Shown here: positions 1-11,561 of the stretch, in pieces
Layout of the letters: every line of letters begins with the position of its first letter
Numbering within the stretch: the stretch's first letter is position 1
Position numbers and translations under genes: made by a program
DNA from: an uncultured Roseateles sp.
GTDB taxonomy: Bacteria; Pseudomonadota; Gammaproteobacteria; Burkholderiales; Burkholderiaceae
Reading direction: 5' to 3'
Assembly (NCBI GenBank): GCA_946480605.1
Contig: CAMLKW010000060.1
Coordinates: forward strand, 1-20,303
DNA: 20,303 nucleotides
Notes under the pieces: model-generated
What the model saw: only the letters and a program-made list of their open reading frames with translations
The model's database searches: none
What the model was told of the DNA's origin: nothing

Positions 1-3000
1 AGTCCAACATCATGGACGCGGTGCGCTGGGTGCTGGGCGAGAGCAAGGCCAGCGAACTGCGTGGCGAGTCCATGCAGGACGTCATCTTCAACGGCAGCGG
101 CAACCGCAAACCGGCGGGGCGTTCCAGCGTGGAACTGGTGTTCGACAACTCGTCGGCGCGCGCCGGCGGGCCCTGGAACCAGTTCACCGAAATCGCCGTG
201 AAGCGCGTGCTGACGCGTGACGGCACGAGCAGCTACTTCATCAACAACCAGCCCGTGCGCCGCCGCGACGTGCAGGACGTGTTCCTCGGCACCGGCCTGG
301 GGCCGCGCGCCTACGCCATCATCGGCCAGGGCACCATCTCCCGCATCATCGAGAGCAAGCCGGAAGAGCTGCGCCTGTTCCTCGAAGAAGCGGCCGGCGT
401 GTCCAAGTACAAGGAACGCCGCCGCGAGACCGAGAACCGGCTCAAGGACACGCGCGAGAACCTGACGCGCGTCGACGACATCCTGCGCGAGCTGAATGCC
501 AACCTCGAGAAGCTGGAGCGCCAGGCCGAGGTGGCAGCCAGCTATCGCAGCCTGCAGGACGCGGGCACGCTGAAGCTGCACCAGCTTTGGTGGCTGAAGG
601 CAAGAGACGCCGGCAACGAGTCCGCCCGCGTGAAGGCCGCTCATTCGGAGGCCGTCAACGCGCTCGAAGCCCGCACGGCAGAGCTGCGCGCCGTGGAGGC
701 CGAGTTGGAGGAGGTGCGCCAAGCCCACTACGCCGCTGGCGACGAACTGCACGCATCTCAGGGCCGCTTTGCCGAAGCCCAACTGGAAGTGAGCCGGCTG
801 GAGGAGCGCATCCGCTTCGTCGTCGAGAGCCGCAATCGCGCCCAGCAACGCCTGGCCGAGCTGCATGCGCAGGACCAGCAGTGGCGCGAGCGGCTTGAGC
901 AATCGACCACTGAGCTGGAAGGCATTGCCGAGCAGATCGCCGGGGCCGATGAGCAAAGCGAGATCCTGGCTGCGCAGGCCGAGGAGCAGCAGGCCCAACT
1001 GCCCAGCAGCGAGGACGCGCTGCGCGCCGCGCAGAACCGCGCCAACGAGCAGCGCACGCTGGTGGCCCAGGTGCAGCAGCAGATCCAGGTGCTGGCGGCC
1101 GAGAGCCGCAGCGTGGACGAGCAGGTCAAGGCGCTGCGCCAGCGTGAGGACCGGCTGACGGCCGAGTCGCGCGCACTGGGTGCACCCGACCACGACGCGC
1201 TGGAGGCGCTGAGGGCCCGCAGCGCCGAGGCCGACGAGGCGCGCGACCTGTCCGACGCCCGCCTGCACGAACTGGCCGAGCAGTTGCCGCAGCTGGAAGA
1301 ACAGCGCCGCAACGCGCAGCAGGACGCCAACGCGCAGCTGGCGAAGCAGTCCGAACTGACCGCCCGGCTCGAAGCGCTGAAGGCGCTGCAGGAAAAGGTG
1401 CAGACCGAGGGCAAGCTCAAGCCCTGGCTGGCCAAGCACGGCCTCGACGGCCTGCAAGGCCTGTGGACCAAGCTGCACATCCAGCAAGGCTGGGAAAACG
1501 CACTCGAAGCCGCACTGCGCGAGCGCATGGGCGCGCTCAGCGTCGGGCGGCTGGACACGGTGCGCGCCTTCGAGGGCGATGCGCCGCCGGCGCGCCTGGC
1601 CTTCTACTCGACGCCGGCCGGCTCCATCGCCAACACGCACGAGACGCTGCCCAAGCTGACCTCGCTGCTCAAGCTGGACGATGCCGGCCTGATCGCTTTG
1701 CTGAACGACTGGCTGGAAGGCGTCTACACGGCGCCGACGCTGGACGCCGCGCTGGCCGCACGCGACCGGCTGACGCACGGCGAGCTGATCCTGACGCCGG
1801 CCGGCCATGCCGTCGGCCAGTTCTCGGTGACCTTTTACGCGCCCGATTCCGAGCAGGCCGGCCTGCTGGCGCGTGCGCAGGAGATCGAGCAGCTGACGAC
1901 GGCTCAGCGCGCGCAGAACCTGATCGCCGACGAAGCCCGCCTGACGCTGTCGCGCGTCGAGCACCAGTTCAACGATGCCAATGGCCGCCTGACCACGCTG
2001 CGCCGCGAGGCCAGCGAGGCGCAGACGCGCGCGCACCAGATCCATGTCGAACTGCTGCGCCTGACGCAGCAGGCCGAGGCCAGCCAGCAGCGCCGCAGCG
2101 CGCTGGATGCCGAACTCGCCGAAATTGCCGGGCAGCAGGAAGCGCTGCAGGAACGCCGCGCGGTCGGCGAGGCGCGCTTTGAGGAACTGGACATCCAGCT
2201 GGGTGACGCGCAACAGCGCCATGCCGAGCTGGAAGACGGCACCATCGCCGCCGAGCGCAAGCTGGCCGACGCCCGTGAGCAGCTGCGCACGCTGGAGCGC
2301 CGCGCACAGGAGGCCCGCTTCGCGACGCAGACGCTGGCCGCCCGCCGCGGCGAGCTGCAGCGCGGTATCGAGACGGCGCAGGCGCAGATCGCGCAGGTGG
2401 CGACCTCGGCCGCCAGCCTGCAGACCGAGCTGGACGGTTTCAACGATGCCGCCGCGCAGGCCGGCCTGCAGGATGCGCTGGCGCTGAAGGTCGAGCGCGA
2501 AGGCCAGCTCGCCGCCGTCCGCACGAACTATGACGACCTCTCGCTGCGCCTGCGCAAGGCCGACGAGCAGCGCATGACGTTCGAGCGCAGCCTGGACCCG
2601 CTGCGCGAGGCCATCACCAAGCTGCAGCTGGAAGAGCAGGCGGCGCAACTCGGCGGTGCGCAATACCGCGAGCAGCTCGAAGCCGCGGCTGTCGACCTCG
2701 AAGCCCTCGCGAGGTCCATCGAAGAGGGCGGCGTGAAGCTCTACGGCCTGCAGGGCGAGATCGACCGCATCAACCGCGAGATTGCGGCCTTGGGCGCCGT
2801 CAACCTCGCCGCGCTGGACGAGCTGACCGCGGCCCGCGAGCGCAAGACCTTCCTGGACTCGCAGTGCGCCGACCTGAACGCGGCCATCCAGACGCTGGAA
2901 GATGCGATCCACAAGATCGACCTGGAGACGCGCGACCTGCTGGGCTCGACCTTCAACCAGGTCAACGAGCACTTCGGCCGCATGTTCCCCGAGCTGTTCG

Positions 3001-3407
3001 GCGGCGGCCAGGCCAGGCTGGTCATGACCGGCGACGAGATCCTGGACGCCGGCGTGCAGGTGATGGCCCAGCCGCCGGGCAAGAAGAACAGCACCATTCA
3101 CCTGCTGTCGGGCGGCGAGAAGGCGCTGACGGCGATCGCGCTGGTGTTCGCGATCTTCCAGCTCAACCCCGCGCCGTTCTGCCTGCTGGACGAAGTGGAT
3201 GCGCCGCTGGACGATGCCAACACCGAGCGTTACGCCAAGCTGGTGTCGCAGATGAGCCGCGTGACCCAATTCCTCTTCATCTCGCACAACAAGATCGCGA
3301 TGGAGATGGCGGAACAACTGATCGGCGTGACGATGCAGGAGCAGGGCGTCTCGCGCATCGTGGCGGTAGATATGGACAAGGCCCTAGCGATGGCCGAGAT
3401 GGCATGA
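1..3407 (+). CDS. smc: Chromosome partition protein SMC (5' end missing)
   Basis: ATPase that condenses and helps segregate the chromosome, working as a long-coiled-coil dimer with ScpA/ScpB. The window opens inside the gene: the reading frame is already open at base 1, and the first codons (the end of a Lys codon, then Ser-Asn-Ile-Met-Asp) are the end of the Walker A GxxGxGKSN loop, so roughly 40 N-terminal residues lie upstream. Numbering from the Met at 12: N-terminal ATPase lobe to about residue 150, first coiled coil to about 465, hinge about 475-630, returning coiled coil to about 960, then the C-terminal lobe with the ABC signature LSGGEK (Ser 1033) and Walker B CLLDEVDAP (Asp 1060, Glu 1061). 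The visible length fits a full SMC of about 1,170 residues. The stop overlaps the zipA start (ATGA), suggesting one transcript. No lesion is seen. Confidence 0.97.
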   Translation, partial: SNIMDAVRWVLGESKASELRGESMQDVIFNGSGNRKPAGRSSVELVFDNSSARAGGPWNQFTEIAVKRVLTRDGTSSYFINNQPVRRRDVQDVFLGTGLGPRAYAIIGQGTISRIIESKPEELRLFLEEAAGVSKYKERRRETENRLKDTRENLTRVDDILRELNANLEKLERQAEVAASYRSLQDAGTLKLHQLWWLKARDAGNESARVKAAHSEAVNALEARTAELRAVEAELEEVRQAHYAAGDELHASQGRFAEAQLEVSRLEERIRFVVESRNRAQQRLAELHAQDQQWRERLEQSTTELEGIAEQIAGADEQSEILAAQAEEQQAQLPSSEDALRAAQNRANEQRTLVAQVQQQIQVLAAESRSVDEQVKALRQREDRLTAESRALGAPDHDALEALRARSAEADEARDLSDARLHELAEQLPQLEEQRRNAQQDANAQLAKQSELTARLEALKALQEKVQTEGKLKPWLAKHGLDGLQGLWTKLHIQQGWENALEAALRERMGALSVGRLDTVRAFEGDAPPARLAFYSTPAGSIANTHETLPKLTSLLKLDDAGLIALLNDWLEGVYTAPTLDAALAARDRLTHGELILTPAGHAVGQFSVTFYAPDSEQAGLLARAQEIEQLTTAQRAQNLIADEARLTLSRVEHQFNDANGRLTTLRREASEAQTRAHQIHVELLRLTQQAEASQQRRSALDAELAEIAGQQEALQERRAVGEARFEELDIQLGDAQQRHAELEDGTIAAERKLADAREQLRTLERRAQEARFATQTLAARRGELQRGIETAQAQIAQVATSAASLQTELDGFNDAAAQAGLQDALALKVEREGQLAAVRTNYDDLSLRLRKADEQRMTFERSLDPLREAITKLQLEEQAAQLGGAQYREQLEAAAVDLEALARSIEEGGVKLYGLQGEIDRINREIAALGAVNLAALDELTAARERKTFLDSQCADLNAAIQTLEDAIHKIDLETRDLLGSTFNQVNEHFGRMFPELFGGGQARLVMTGDEILDAGVQVMAQPPGKKNSTIHLLSGGEKALTAIALVFAIFQLNPAPFCLLDEVDAPLDDANTERYAKLVSQMSRVTQFLFISHNKIAMEMAEQLIGVTMQEQGVSRIVAVDMDKALAMAEMA

Positions 3408-4462
3408 ACCTGACCCTGACCGAACTTCTCGCAATCGCCGGCGGCCTGGTGTTGGCCGGCGTGGTGGCCCACGGCGCCTGGGCGGCGCGCAAGGCCGGCC
3501 CCAAGCGCGCGCAGCCGCCGATGGAAGAGCCCAGCTTCGACGCGCCGCCGGCGGGCACGGCGGCCGAGGTTGCGGCCGTCGTGGAACCCGACACGATGGA
3601 GGTCACGCTGCCCGCCGTCGCGCGCCCGCAGCGCAAGCCGTCGGCGCGCATCGACGCGCTGATCGACGCGATCGCGACCATCACGATCGAGCAGCCCGTG
3701 TCCGGCGAACTGGCCTTGCAGCACCAGCCCGGCAGCCGCCGCGCCGGCACCAAGCCGCTGCAGATCGAAGGACTGAACGCGCAGACCGGGGACTGGGAAC
3801 TGCCCGCGCCGGGCCAGCGCTACAGCGAATTCCAGGCCGGCCTGAAGCTGGCCAACCGCAGCGGCGCGCTCAACGAGATCGAGTACTCCGAGTTCGTGCA
3901 GAAGATCCAGGCCTTTGCAGACGGCATTGGCGGCTTCGTTCAGTTCCCGGACATGCTGGACGTGGTGGCCCGCGCCCGCGAGCTGGACCAGTTCGCCGCC
4001 AGCCATGACGCCCAGCTCGCGCTGCTGCTGCGTGCCAAGGCGGCGGCGTGGACGCCGGGCTTCGTGCAGCAGTCGGCCGCGCGCCATGGCTTCGTGGCCG
4101 GCTCGTTGCCGGGCCGCCTGGTGCTGCCGTCTGGTGAGGACGGCGCGCCGCCGCTGTTGACGCTGCAGTTCGATGCCCAGGCCGCGCTGGCCGAGGACCC
4201 GGAGGTGCTGTCGCTGCGCGAGCTGACGCTGGCGCTGGACGTGCCGCAGACGCCGGCCGAGCAGGAACCGTTCGCGCTGTGGCAGGAGTCCGCGCGGGCG
4301 CTGTCGCGCGACCTGGAGGCCGAGGTCTGCGACGACCGCGGCCAGGTGCTGGGCCTGCATGCCTTCGCGGCCATCGACGTGGAGCTGAAGAAGCTCTACG
4401 AGGCGCTGGCGGCACGTGACCTCGCCGCAGGCTCGCCCGCGGCGCGAAGGTTGTTCTCGTAA
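3404..4462 (+). CDS. zipA: Cell division protein ZipA (FtsZ-binding, membrane-anchored)
   Basis: Inner-membrane protein that tethers FtsZ rings through a C-terminal FtsZ-binding domain. The 352-residue product has a single N-terminal membrane segment (about residues 5-25), a basic stretch after it, an Ala/Pro-rich linker, and a C-terminal domain from about residue 205 that fits ZipA_C. It ends in AARRLFS, which I recall from Burkholderiales ZipA. Sequence similarity to enterobacterial ZipA is low, so the call leans on topology, domain position and placement directly after smc. The ATG at 3404 overlaps the smc stop by four bases, which is why this start was chosen; no strong ribosome binding site is visible, consistent with translational coupling. 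The next gene starts on the last base of its TAA. Confidence 0.78.
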   Translation: MNLTLTELLAIAGGLVLAGVVAHGAWAARKAGPKRAQPPMEEPSFDAPPAGTAAEVAAVVEPDTMEVTLPAVARPQRKPSARIDALIDAIATITIEQPVSGELALQHQPGSRRAGTKPLQIEGLNAQTGDWELPAPGQRYSEFQAGLKLANRSGALNEIEYSEFVQKIQAFADGIGGFVQFPDMLDVVARARELDQFAASHDAQLALLLRAKAAAWTPGFVQQSAARHGFVAGSLPGRLVLPSGEDGAPPLLTLQFDAQAALAEDPEVLSLRELTLALDVPQTPAEQEPFALWQESARALSRDLEAEVCDDRGQVLGLHAFAAIDVELKKLYEALAARDLAAGSPAARRLFS

Positions 4463-5757
4463 TGACGACCTCGCTGCTGTTGATCAGCCTGCTGATCCTC
4501 GGCAGCGCGTTCTTCTCGATGGCCGAGCTGTCGCTGGCCGCGTCGCGCCGGCTCAACCTGCAGCAGCGCGCCGACGCGGGCGACGCCCGCGCGGCCCAGG
4601 TGCTGGCCGTGCAGGAACAGCCGGGCGACTACTTCACCGTCGTGCAAATCGGCGTCAACACGGTGGCCATCCTGGCCGGCATCGTGGGCGAGGGCGCGTT
4701 CACGCCTCATTTCGAGGCGGCGTTCCGGCTCGCGATGGCGCCGGAGCTGGCGGCCACGCTGGGCTTCGCGGCGTCCTTCACCGGCATCACCTCGCTGTTC
4801 ATCGTGATGGCCGACCTGGTGCCCAAGCGCCTGGCCATGAGCGAGCCCGAGCGGGTGGCGATGCTGCTGGTCGGCCCCATGCTGCTGCTGTGCCGCCTGC
4901 TGAAGCCGTTGGCGTGGCTGTTCAGCGGAATCACCGAAGGCCTGATCCGCGTGCTGGGCCTGCCGGCCAAGCGCGATGAAACCATCAGCTACCGCGACAT
5001 CCTGGCGCTGACCGAGGCGGGCTATCAGGCTGGCGTCGTCGCCGACGAGGAACAGCAGGTCATCGCCAACGTGTTCGAGTTGGACACGCGCACCGTCGAG
5101 ACGGTGATGACCAACCGCGAGCGCATCGTGTTCTTCTCCCGCGACGACGACGACGCGCTGATCCGCAACCGCATCGCCGACACGCCGCATTCGACCTACC
5201 TCGTCTGCGACGGCGACATCGATCGGGTCGTCGGCTACGTGGATGCGACCGACCTGTTCCAGCGCGTGCTGCGCGACGAGGCGCTGTCGCTGCGCGCGGA
5301 CAGCGGCGTGCTGGTCAAGAAGGTACTCATCGTGCCGGACCGGCTGACGCTGTCCGAGATGCTGACGCAGTTCCGCGAGGCGCACGAGGACTTCGCCGTC
5401 ATCGTCAACGAGTACAGCCGCGTGGTCGGTGTCGTCACGCTGAACGACGTGATGAGCACCGTCATGGGCGCGCTGGTGGCGCCGCATGACGAGGAACAGA
5501 TCGTGCGCCGCGAGGACGGCAGCTACCTGGCCGACGGCGTCACGCCCATCCCCGACGTGGAGCGCGCGCTGGGTATCGCGGGCTGGCCGCATGCCGGCAC
5601 CTACGACACGCTGGCCGGCTTCCTGATGGTGATGCTGCGTCGCATCCCGCGCCGCACCGACGTCGTCGAGTGGGAGGGCTGGCGCTTCGAGGTGGTGGAC
5701 GTGGACAGCTACCGCGTCGACCAGGTCATGATCACGCCGGTCGCGCCCCGCGGCTGA
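4462..5757 (+). CDS. paeA: DUF21/CBS/CorC membrane transporter, PaeA (YtfL) type
   Basis: Membrane protein of the UPF0053 (CNNM/CorC) family, often labelled hemolysin. The closest remembered relative is E. coli YtfL, renamed PaeA and linked to cadaverine/putrescine export. Shared stretches include SAFFSMAELSLAASRR near residues 15-30, FTVVQIGVNTVAIL (58-71), LIVPDRLTLSEM (289-300), EDFAVIVNEYSRVVG (309-323) and FEVVDVDSYRVDQ (409-421). Order of domains: DUF21 transmembrane domain (about 1-175), paired CBS domains (about 205-335), CorC_HlyC domain (about 350-431). The length of 431 residues is close to the E. coli protein. It overlaps the zipA stop by one base (TAATG), with a possible AAGG ribosome binding site at 4447-4450. 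The family assignment is firm; polyamine export is inferred from the ortholog, and divalent metal transport is the main alternative. Confidence 0.85.
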   Translation: MTTSLLLISLLILGSAFFSMAELSLAASRRLNLQQRADAGDARAAQVLAVQEQPGDYFTVVQIGVNTVAILAGIVGEGAFTPHFEAAFRLAMAPELAATLGFAASFTGITSLFIVMADLVPKRLAMSEPERVAMLLVGPMLLLCRLLKPLAWLFSGITEGLIRVLGLPAKRDETISYRDILALTEAGYQAGVVADEEQQVIANVFELDTRTVETVMTNRERIVFFSRDDDDALIRNRIADTPHSTYLVCDGDIDRVVGYVDATDLFQRVLRDEALSLRADSGVLVKKVLIVPDRLTLSEMLTQFREAHEDFAVIVNEYSRVVGVVTLNDVMSTVMGALVAPHDEEQIVRREDGSYLADGVTPIPDVERALGIAGWPHAGTYDTLAGFLMVMLRRIPRRTDVVEWEGWRFEVVDVDSYRVDQVMITPVAPRG

Positions 5758-5764
5758 GGCCGCG
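5749..5764. terminator. GC-rich hairpin between convergent genes
   Basis: A perfect 6-bp stem (CGCGGC at 5749-5754 pairing with GCCGCG at 5759-5764) with a TGAG loop spans the end of paeA and the 9-bp gap to the end of the convergent antiporter gene. It could stop transcription from either side, but no T-run follows on either strand, so a classical intrinsic terminator is not demonstrated. Confidence 0.3.
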
Positions 5765-5766
5765 AT

Positions 5767-7026
5767 TCACAGCAGCCGCAAGGCCAGCGCCGCCACCAGC
5801 GTCGGCAGCAGCGCGCCGGCCAGCAGCCCGAGCGGCGAGATGGCCTCGTCGTCGAACTTGCCGCGCAGGATGGACACGCCGGCCGGATTGGGCGCGTTGG
5901 CGATCACGGTGAGCCCGCCGCCCGTCACGGCACCCGCCACCAGCGCGACCTTGAACTCATCGCTCAGCCCCTCGACGAGCGAGCCCAGGTAGGTCAGCGC
6001 GGCGTTGTCGGTGACGGCCGTCAGCGCCGTGGCGCCGAAGAACACCGCGTCGGCGTCCATCGCCATCAGCACGGGTTGCAGCCACCATTGCTGCAACCCG
6101 CCCAGCACGACCAGGCCGCCGAGGAAGAACGCCACGAGCAACGCCTCGCGCAGGATCAGCGGGCTCTGGTGGCGCTGGTAGGCGGCCGTGAAACCGAGGA
6201 AAAACAGCAGCAGCCCCAGGAACACCGCCGGGTGGTGCGCAAACACGACGATGCCGGCCAGGAACAGCACGTGCACGGCCACCACGGCGGCGGGCACCGG
6301 CGCTTCGCCCTGGTCCTGCGGCGCGTCCAGCCGCGTCAGTTCCTTGCGGAACAGCAGCATGGCACCACCGGCATTGATGACCACGGCGATGGCCGCCTTC
6401 CAGCCGAAGGTGTGGAGCATGAAGGCCAGGTCCCAGTTCCACTTGCCGGCCACCATCAGCACCGGCGGCGCGGCAAACGGCGTCAGCGTGCCGCCGATGG
6501 AGATGTTGACGAACAGCACGCCCAGCGTGGCGTACTTGAGCCGGTTGGAGACCGCCTGGCCCAGCACCGTGTCGCGCAGCATCAGCGCGGCCAGCGTCAT
6601 CGCGGCGGGTTCGGTGATGAAGCTGCCCAGCAGCGGCACGAAGGCCAGCAGCAGGAAGTACAGGGCCATGCCGCGCGGCAGCGGCATCAGCCGCGCCATC
6701 GTCTGCACCGCGGTGCCCGAGGCCCGCAGGATGGGGCGCGTGCCGGCCACCACCATGATGGCGAACACGAACAGCGGCTCGGTGAAGTTGCGCGAGTCCA
6801 GGTAGGCCGTGGCCTCGGCCTTGCCCTGCAAAGCGAACATGCACAGCATCAGCACCATGGCCCAGAAGCCGAACACGACCTCGACCTCGCCCAGCAGATG
6901 CCAGAGCCCGGCATGCCGCGGCTGCGAGCGCGCGAGGCGCTCGAAGAACTTGGTGGAGAAGGTGTGCAGCAGCGCGACGGCGAACAGCGCAGCGGCCAGG
7001 ATCTGGAGGGTGGTGGGGGTGTGCAT
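5767..7026 (-). CDS. Putative Na+/H+ antiporter (Pfam Na_H_antiport_3-like)
   Basis: Integral membrane protein of 419 residues with about eleven hydrophobic segments, resembling the family annotated as putative Na+/H+ antiporter and, more distantly, NhaD/ArsB-type carriers. Visible features: an acidic residue in a conserved-looking helix (SFITEPAAMT, Glu 139), a GGTLTPFAAPPVL re-entrant-like stretch (178-190), TAVTDNAALTYL (336-347, Asp 340 and Asn 341), which recalls the Asp-Asn pair of NhaD-like carriers, and VIANAPNPAG (374-383). The start at 7026 was chosen because it begins an amphipathic/hydrophobic N-terminus; the frame stays open upstream into the hemerythrin gene, but that stretch is low-complexity Arg/Pro. 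No good ribosome binding site is seen. It lies 112 bp downstream of the hemerythrin gene on the same strand, so co-transcription is plausible. Substrate ions are not shown by the sequence. Confidence 0.8.
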   Translation of the reverse strand: MHTPTTLQILAAALFAVALLHTFSTKFFERLARSQPRHAGLWHLLGEVEVVFGFWAMVLMLCMFALQGKAEATAYLDSRNFTEPLFVFAIMVVAGTRPILRASGTAVQTMARLMPLPRGMALYFLLLAFVPLLGSFITEPAAMTLAALMLRDTVLGQAVSNRLKYATLGVLFVNISIGGTLTPFAAPPVLMVAGKWNWDLAFMLHTFGWKAAIAVVINAGGAMLLFRKELTRLDAPQDQGEAPVPAAVVAVHVLFLAGIVVFAHHPAVFLGLLLFFLGFTAAYQRHQSPLILREALLVAFFLGGLVVLGGLQQWWLQPVLMAMDADAVFFGATALTAVTDNAALTYLGSLVEGLSDEFKVALVAGAVTGGGLTVIANAPNPAGVSILRGKFDDEAISPLGLLAGALLPTLVAALALRLL

Positions 7027-7138
7027 GGACAGGGGCGCGCCGCTGGGCAGACGCAAGCAACTCGCGAGGCGGCCCGACCTGTCGCGCGATCCTGCCGGAC
7101 ACTGACGCCCGACACCCGACAGCCATTCTACGGGCGGG
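7027..7138 (-). other. Intergenic leader between hemerythrin and antiporter genes
   Basis: This 112-bp GC-rich gap on the minus strand contains one -10-like hexamer (TAGAAT, complement of 7125-7130) just past the hemerythrin stop, with no recognisable -35. If used, it would give the antiporter a leader of roughly 90 nt. I see no known riboswitch motif or open frame in it. Confidence 0.25.
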
Positions 7139-10619
<3,481 letters not shown>

Positions 10620-10706
10620 GGCAATCTGTCTCGTTTCGTTTCTGGAACGGTGCGTTTGAGTTTTGCATCTATCCGCCATAAATGGAACTGCCTACAGTCG
10701 CCGGCC
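10620..10706. promoter_or_regulatory. Divergent lysR / pirin-operon control region with candidate LysR operator
   Basis: An 87-bp region less GC-rich than its surroundings. For pirin, TACAGT (10693-10698) lies 8 nt before the ATG at 10707, implying a transcript start at or within a couple of bases of the ATG. No good -35 is present, fitting activator dependence. An imperfect 13-bp palindrome, CGTTTCTGGAACG (10637-10649, five of six pairs), is centred about 62 bp upstream of that presumed start, where LysR-type regulators usually place their main recognition site. The operator assignment is inference. Confidence 0.4.
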
Positions 10707-11561
10707 ATGACGTCCACGCTCCGGCTCCTGCCTTCGCACCGGCACAGCATCGGCTCCGGCTTCGAGGCCGAGAGCTGGCGCGAGCCGGCGGCGCTGCTGG
10801 ACCCCTTCCTGCTGGTGGAGCACTTCCGCATGCGCGAGCCGGCGTTCGCACCGCACCCGCATGCCGGGTTCTCGGCGGTGACGTATCTGTTCGACGACTC
10901 GGCCACCGGCATGGTCAGCCGCGACTCGCTGGGCGGCGAACACGACATCGCGCCCGGCGGCCTGCACTGGACGCTGGCGGGCCGCGGCGTCATGCACGAC
11001 GAGTTCCCCGCCGAGGCGGGCCGCGAGGCCCATGGCCTGCAGATCTTCGTGAACCTGCCGGCCGACCAGAAGCTGCGCATGCCCGAGGTGCTGCGGCTGG
11101 CGCCCCGGCAGATGCCGCGCCATGAAGGCGCCGGCTGGCGCGCCGTGCAGGTCTTCGGCGGCGCGTCGGGCCTGGGTCTGCCGGGGCCGGTGGCGCTGTC
11201 CATCGTGGACATCGCGGCCGGAGCGCGCTTCGACACGGCGCTGGCCGCGGGCGAGCAGGGACTGGCGCTGGTTGTGCGCGGCCGGGGCGCCGCCGGCGAG
11301 CTGCCGCTGTCGCCCGGCCATGCGCTCAGCCTGACCGATGCGGCTGGCGTCACGCTGCAGGCCGACGAGCCCTTGCGCCTGGCCTGCTTCAGCGGCCGCC
11401 CGCTGCACGAGCCGGTGGTGCGGCACGGCCCCTTCGCGATGAGCGACGAGGGCCAGGTCGTCGCCGCGCTGCAGCGCTTCCATTCCGGCGGCATGGGCCG
11501 CCTGAGTCCAAGAACGCTTCCTCCAACAACAAACACCGTCCACAAGGAAATCCCGTCATGA
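10707..11561 (+). CDS. Pirin-family bicupin protein
   Basis: Cytosolic two-cupin iron protein of 284 residues. Some bacterial pirins (E. coli YhhW) have quercetin 2,3-dioxygenase activity; others have regulatory roles. All four metal ligands of the N-terminal cupin are visible: His 50 and His 52 in HPHAGFSAVTYLF, and His 97 and Glu 99 in GRGVMHDE. The EHFRMREPAF region and the GLQIFVNLP strand also fit. The C-terminal cupin is about 150-265 and degenerate in ligands, as usual. The ATG at 10707 starts the family's N-terminus; there is no Shine-Dalgarno sequence, but a -10-like hexamer lies 8 nt upstream. The last 18 or so residues (after GGMGRL) look like an added tail running over the emrA ribosome binding site. 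Its stop overlaps the emrA start (ATGA), making it the first gene of the efflux operon. Confidence 0.9.
   Translation: MTSTLRLLPSHRHSIGSGFEAESWREPAALLDPFLLVEHFRMREPAFAPHPHAGFSAVTYLFDDSATGMVSRDSLGGEHDIAPGGLHWTLAGRGVMHDEFPAEAGREAHGLQIFVNLPADQKLRMPEVLRLAPRQMPRHEGAGWRAVQVFGGASGLGLPGPVALSIVDIAAGARFDTALAAGEQGLALVVRGRGAAGELPLSPGHALSLTDAAGVTLQADEPLRLACFSGRPLHEPVVRHGPFAMSDEGQVVAALQRFHSGGMGRLSPRTLPPTTNTVHKEIPS
11544..11548 (+). promoter_or_regulatory. Shine-Dalgarno sequence of emrA inside pirin 3' end
   Basis: AAGGA lies 9 nt before the emrA ATG at 11558 and within the pirin coding tail. It fixes the emrA start and shows that pirin and emrA are translated from one message. Confidence 0.7.

Noticed and set aside
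120..3000. Ala/Glu/Arg/Gln-rich low-complexity stretches in the first gene
   Set aside because: These are the normal coiled-coil arms of SMC.
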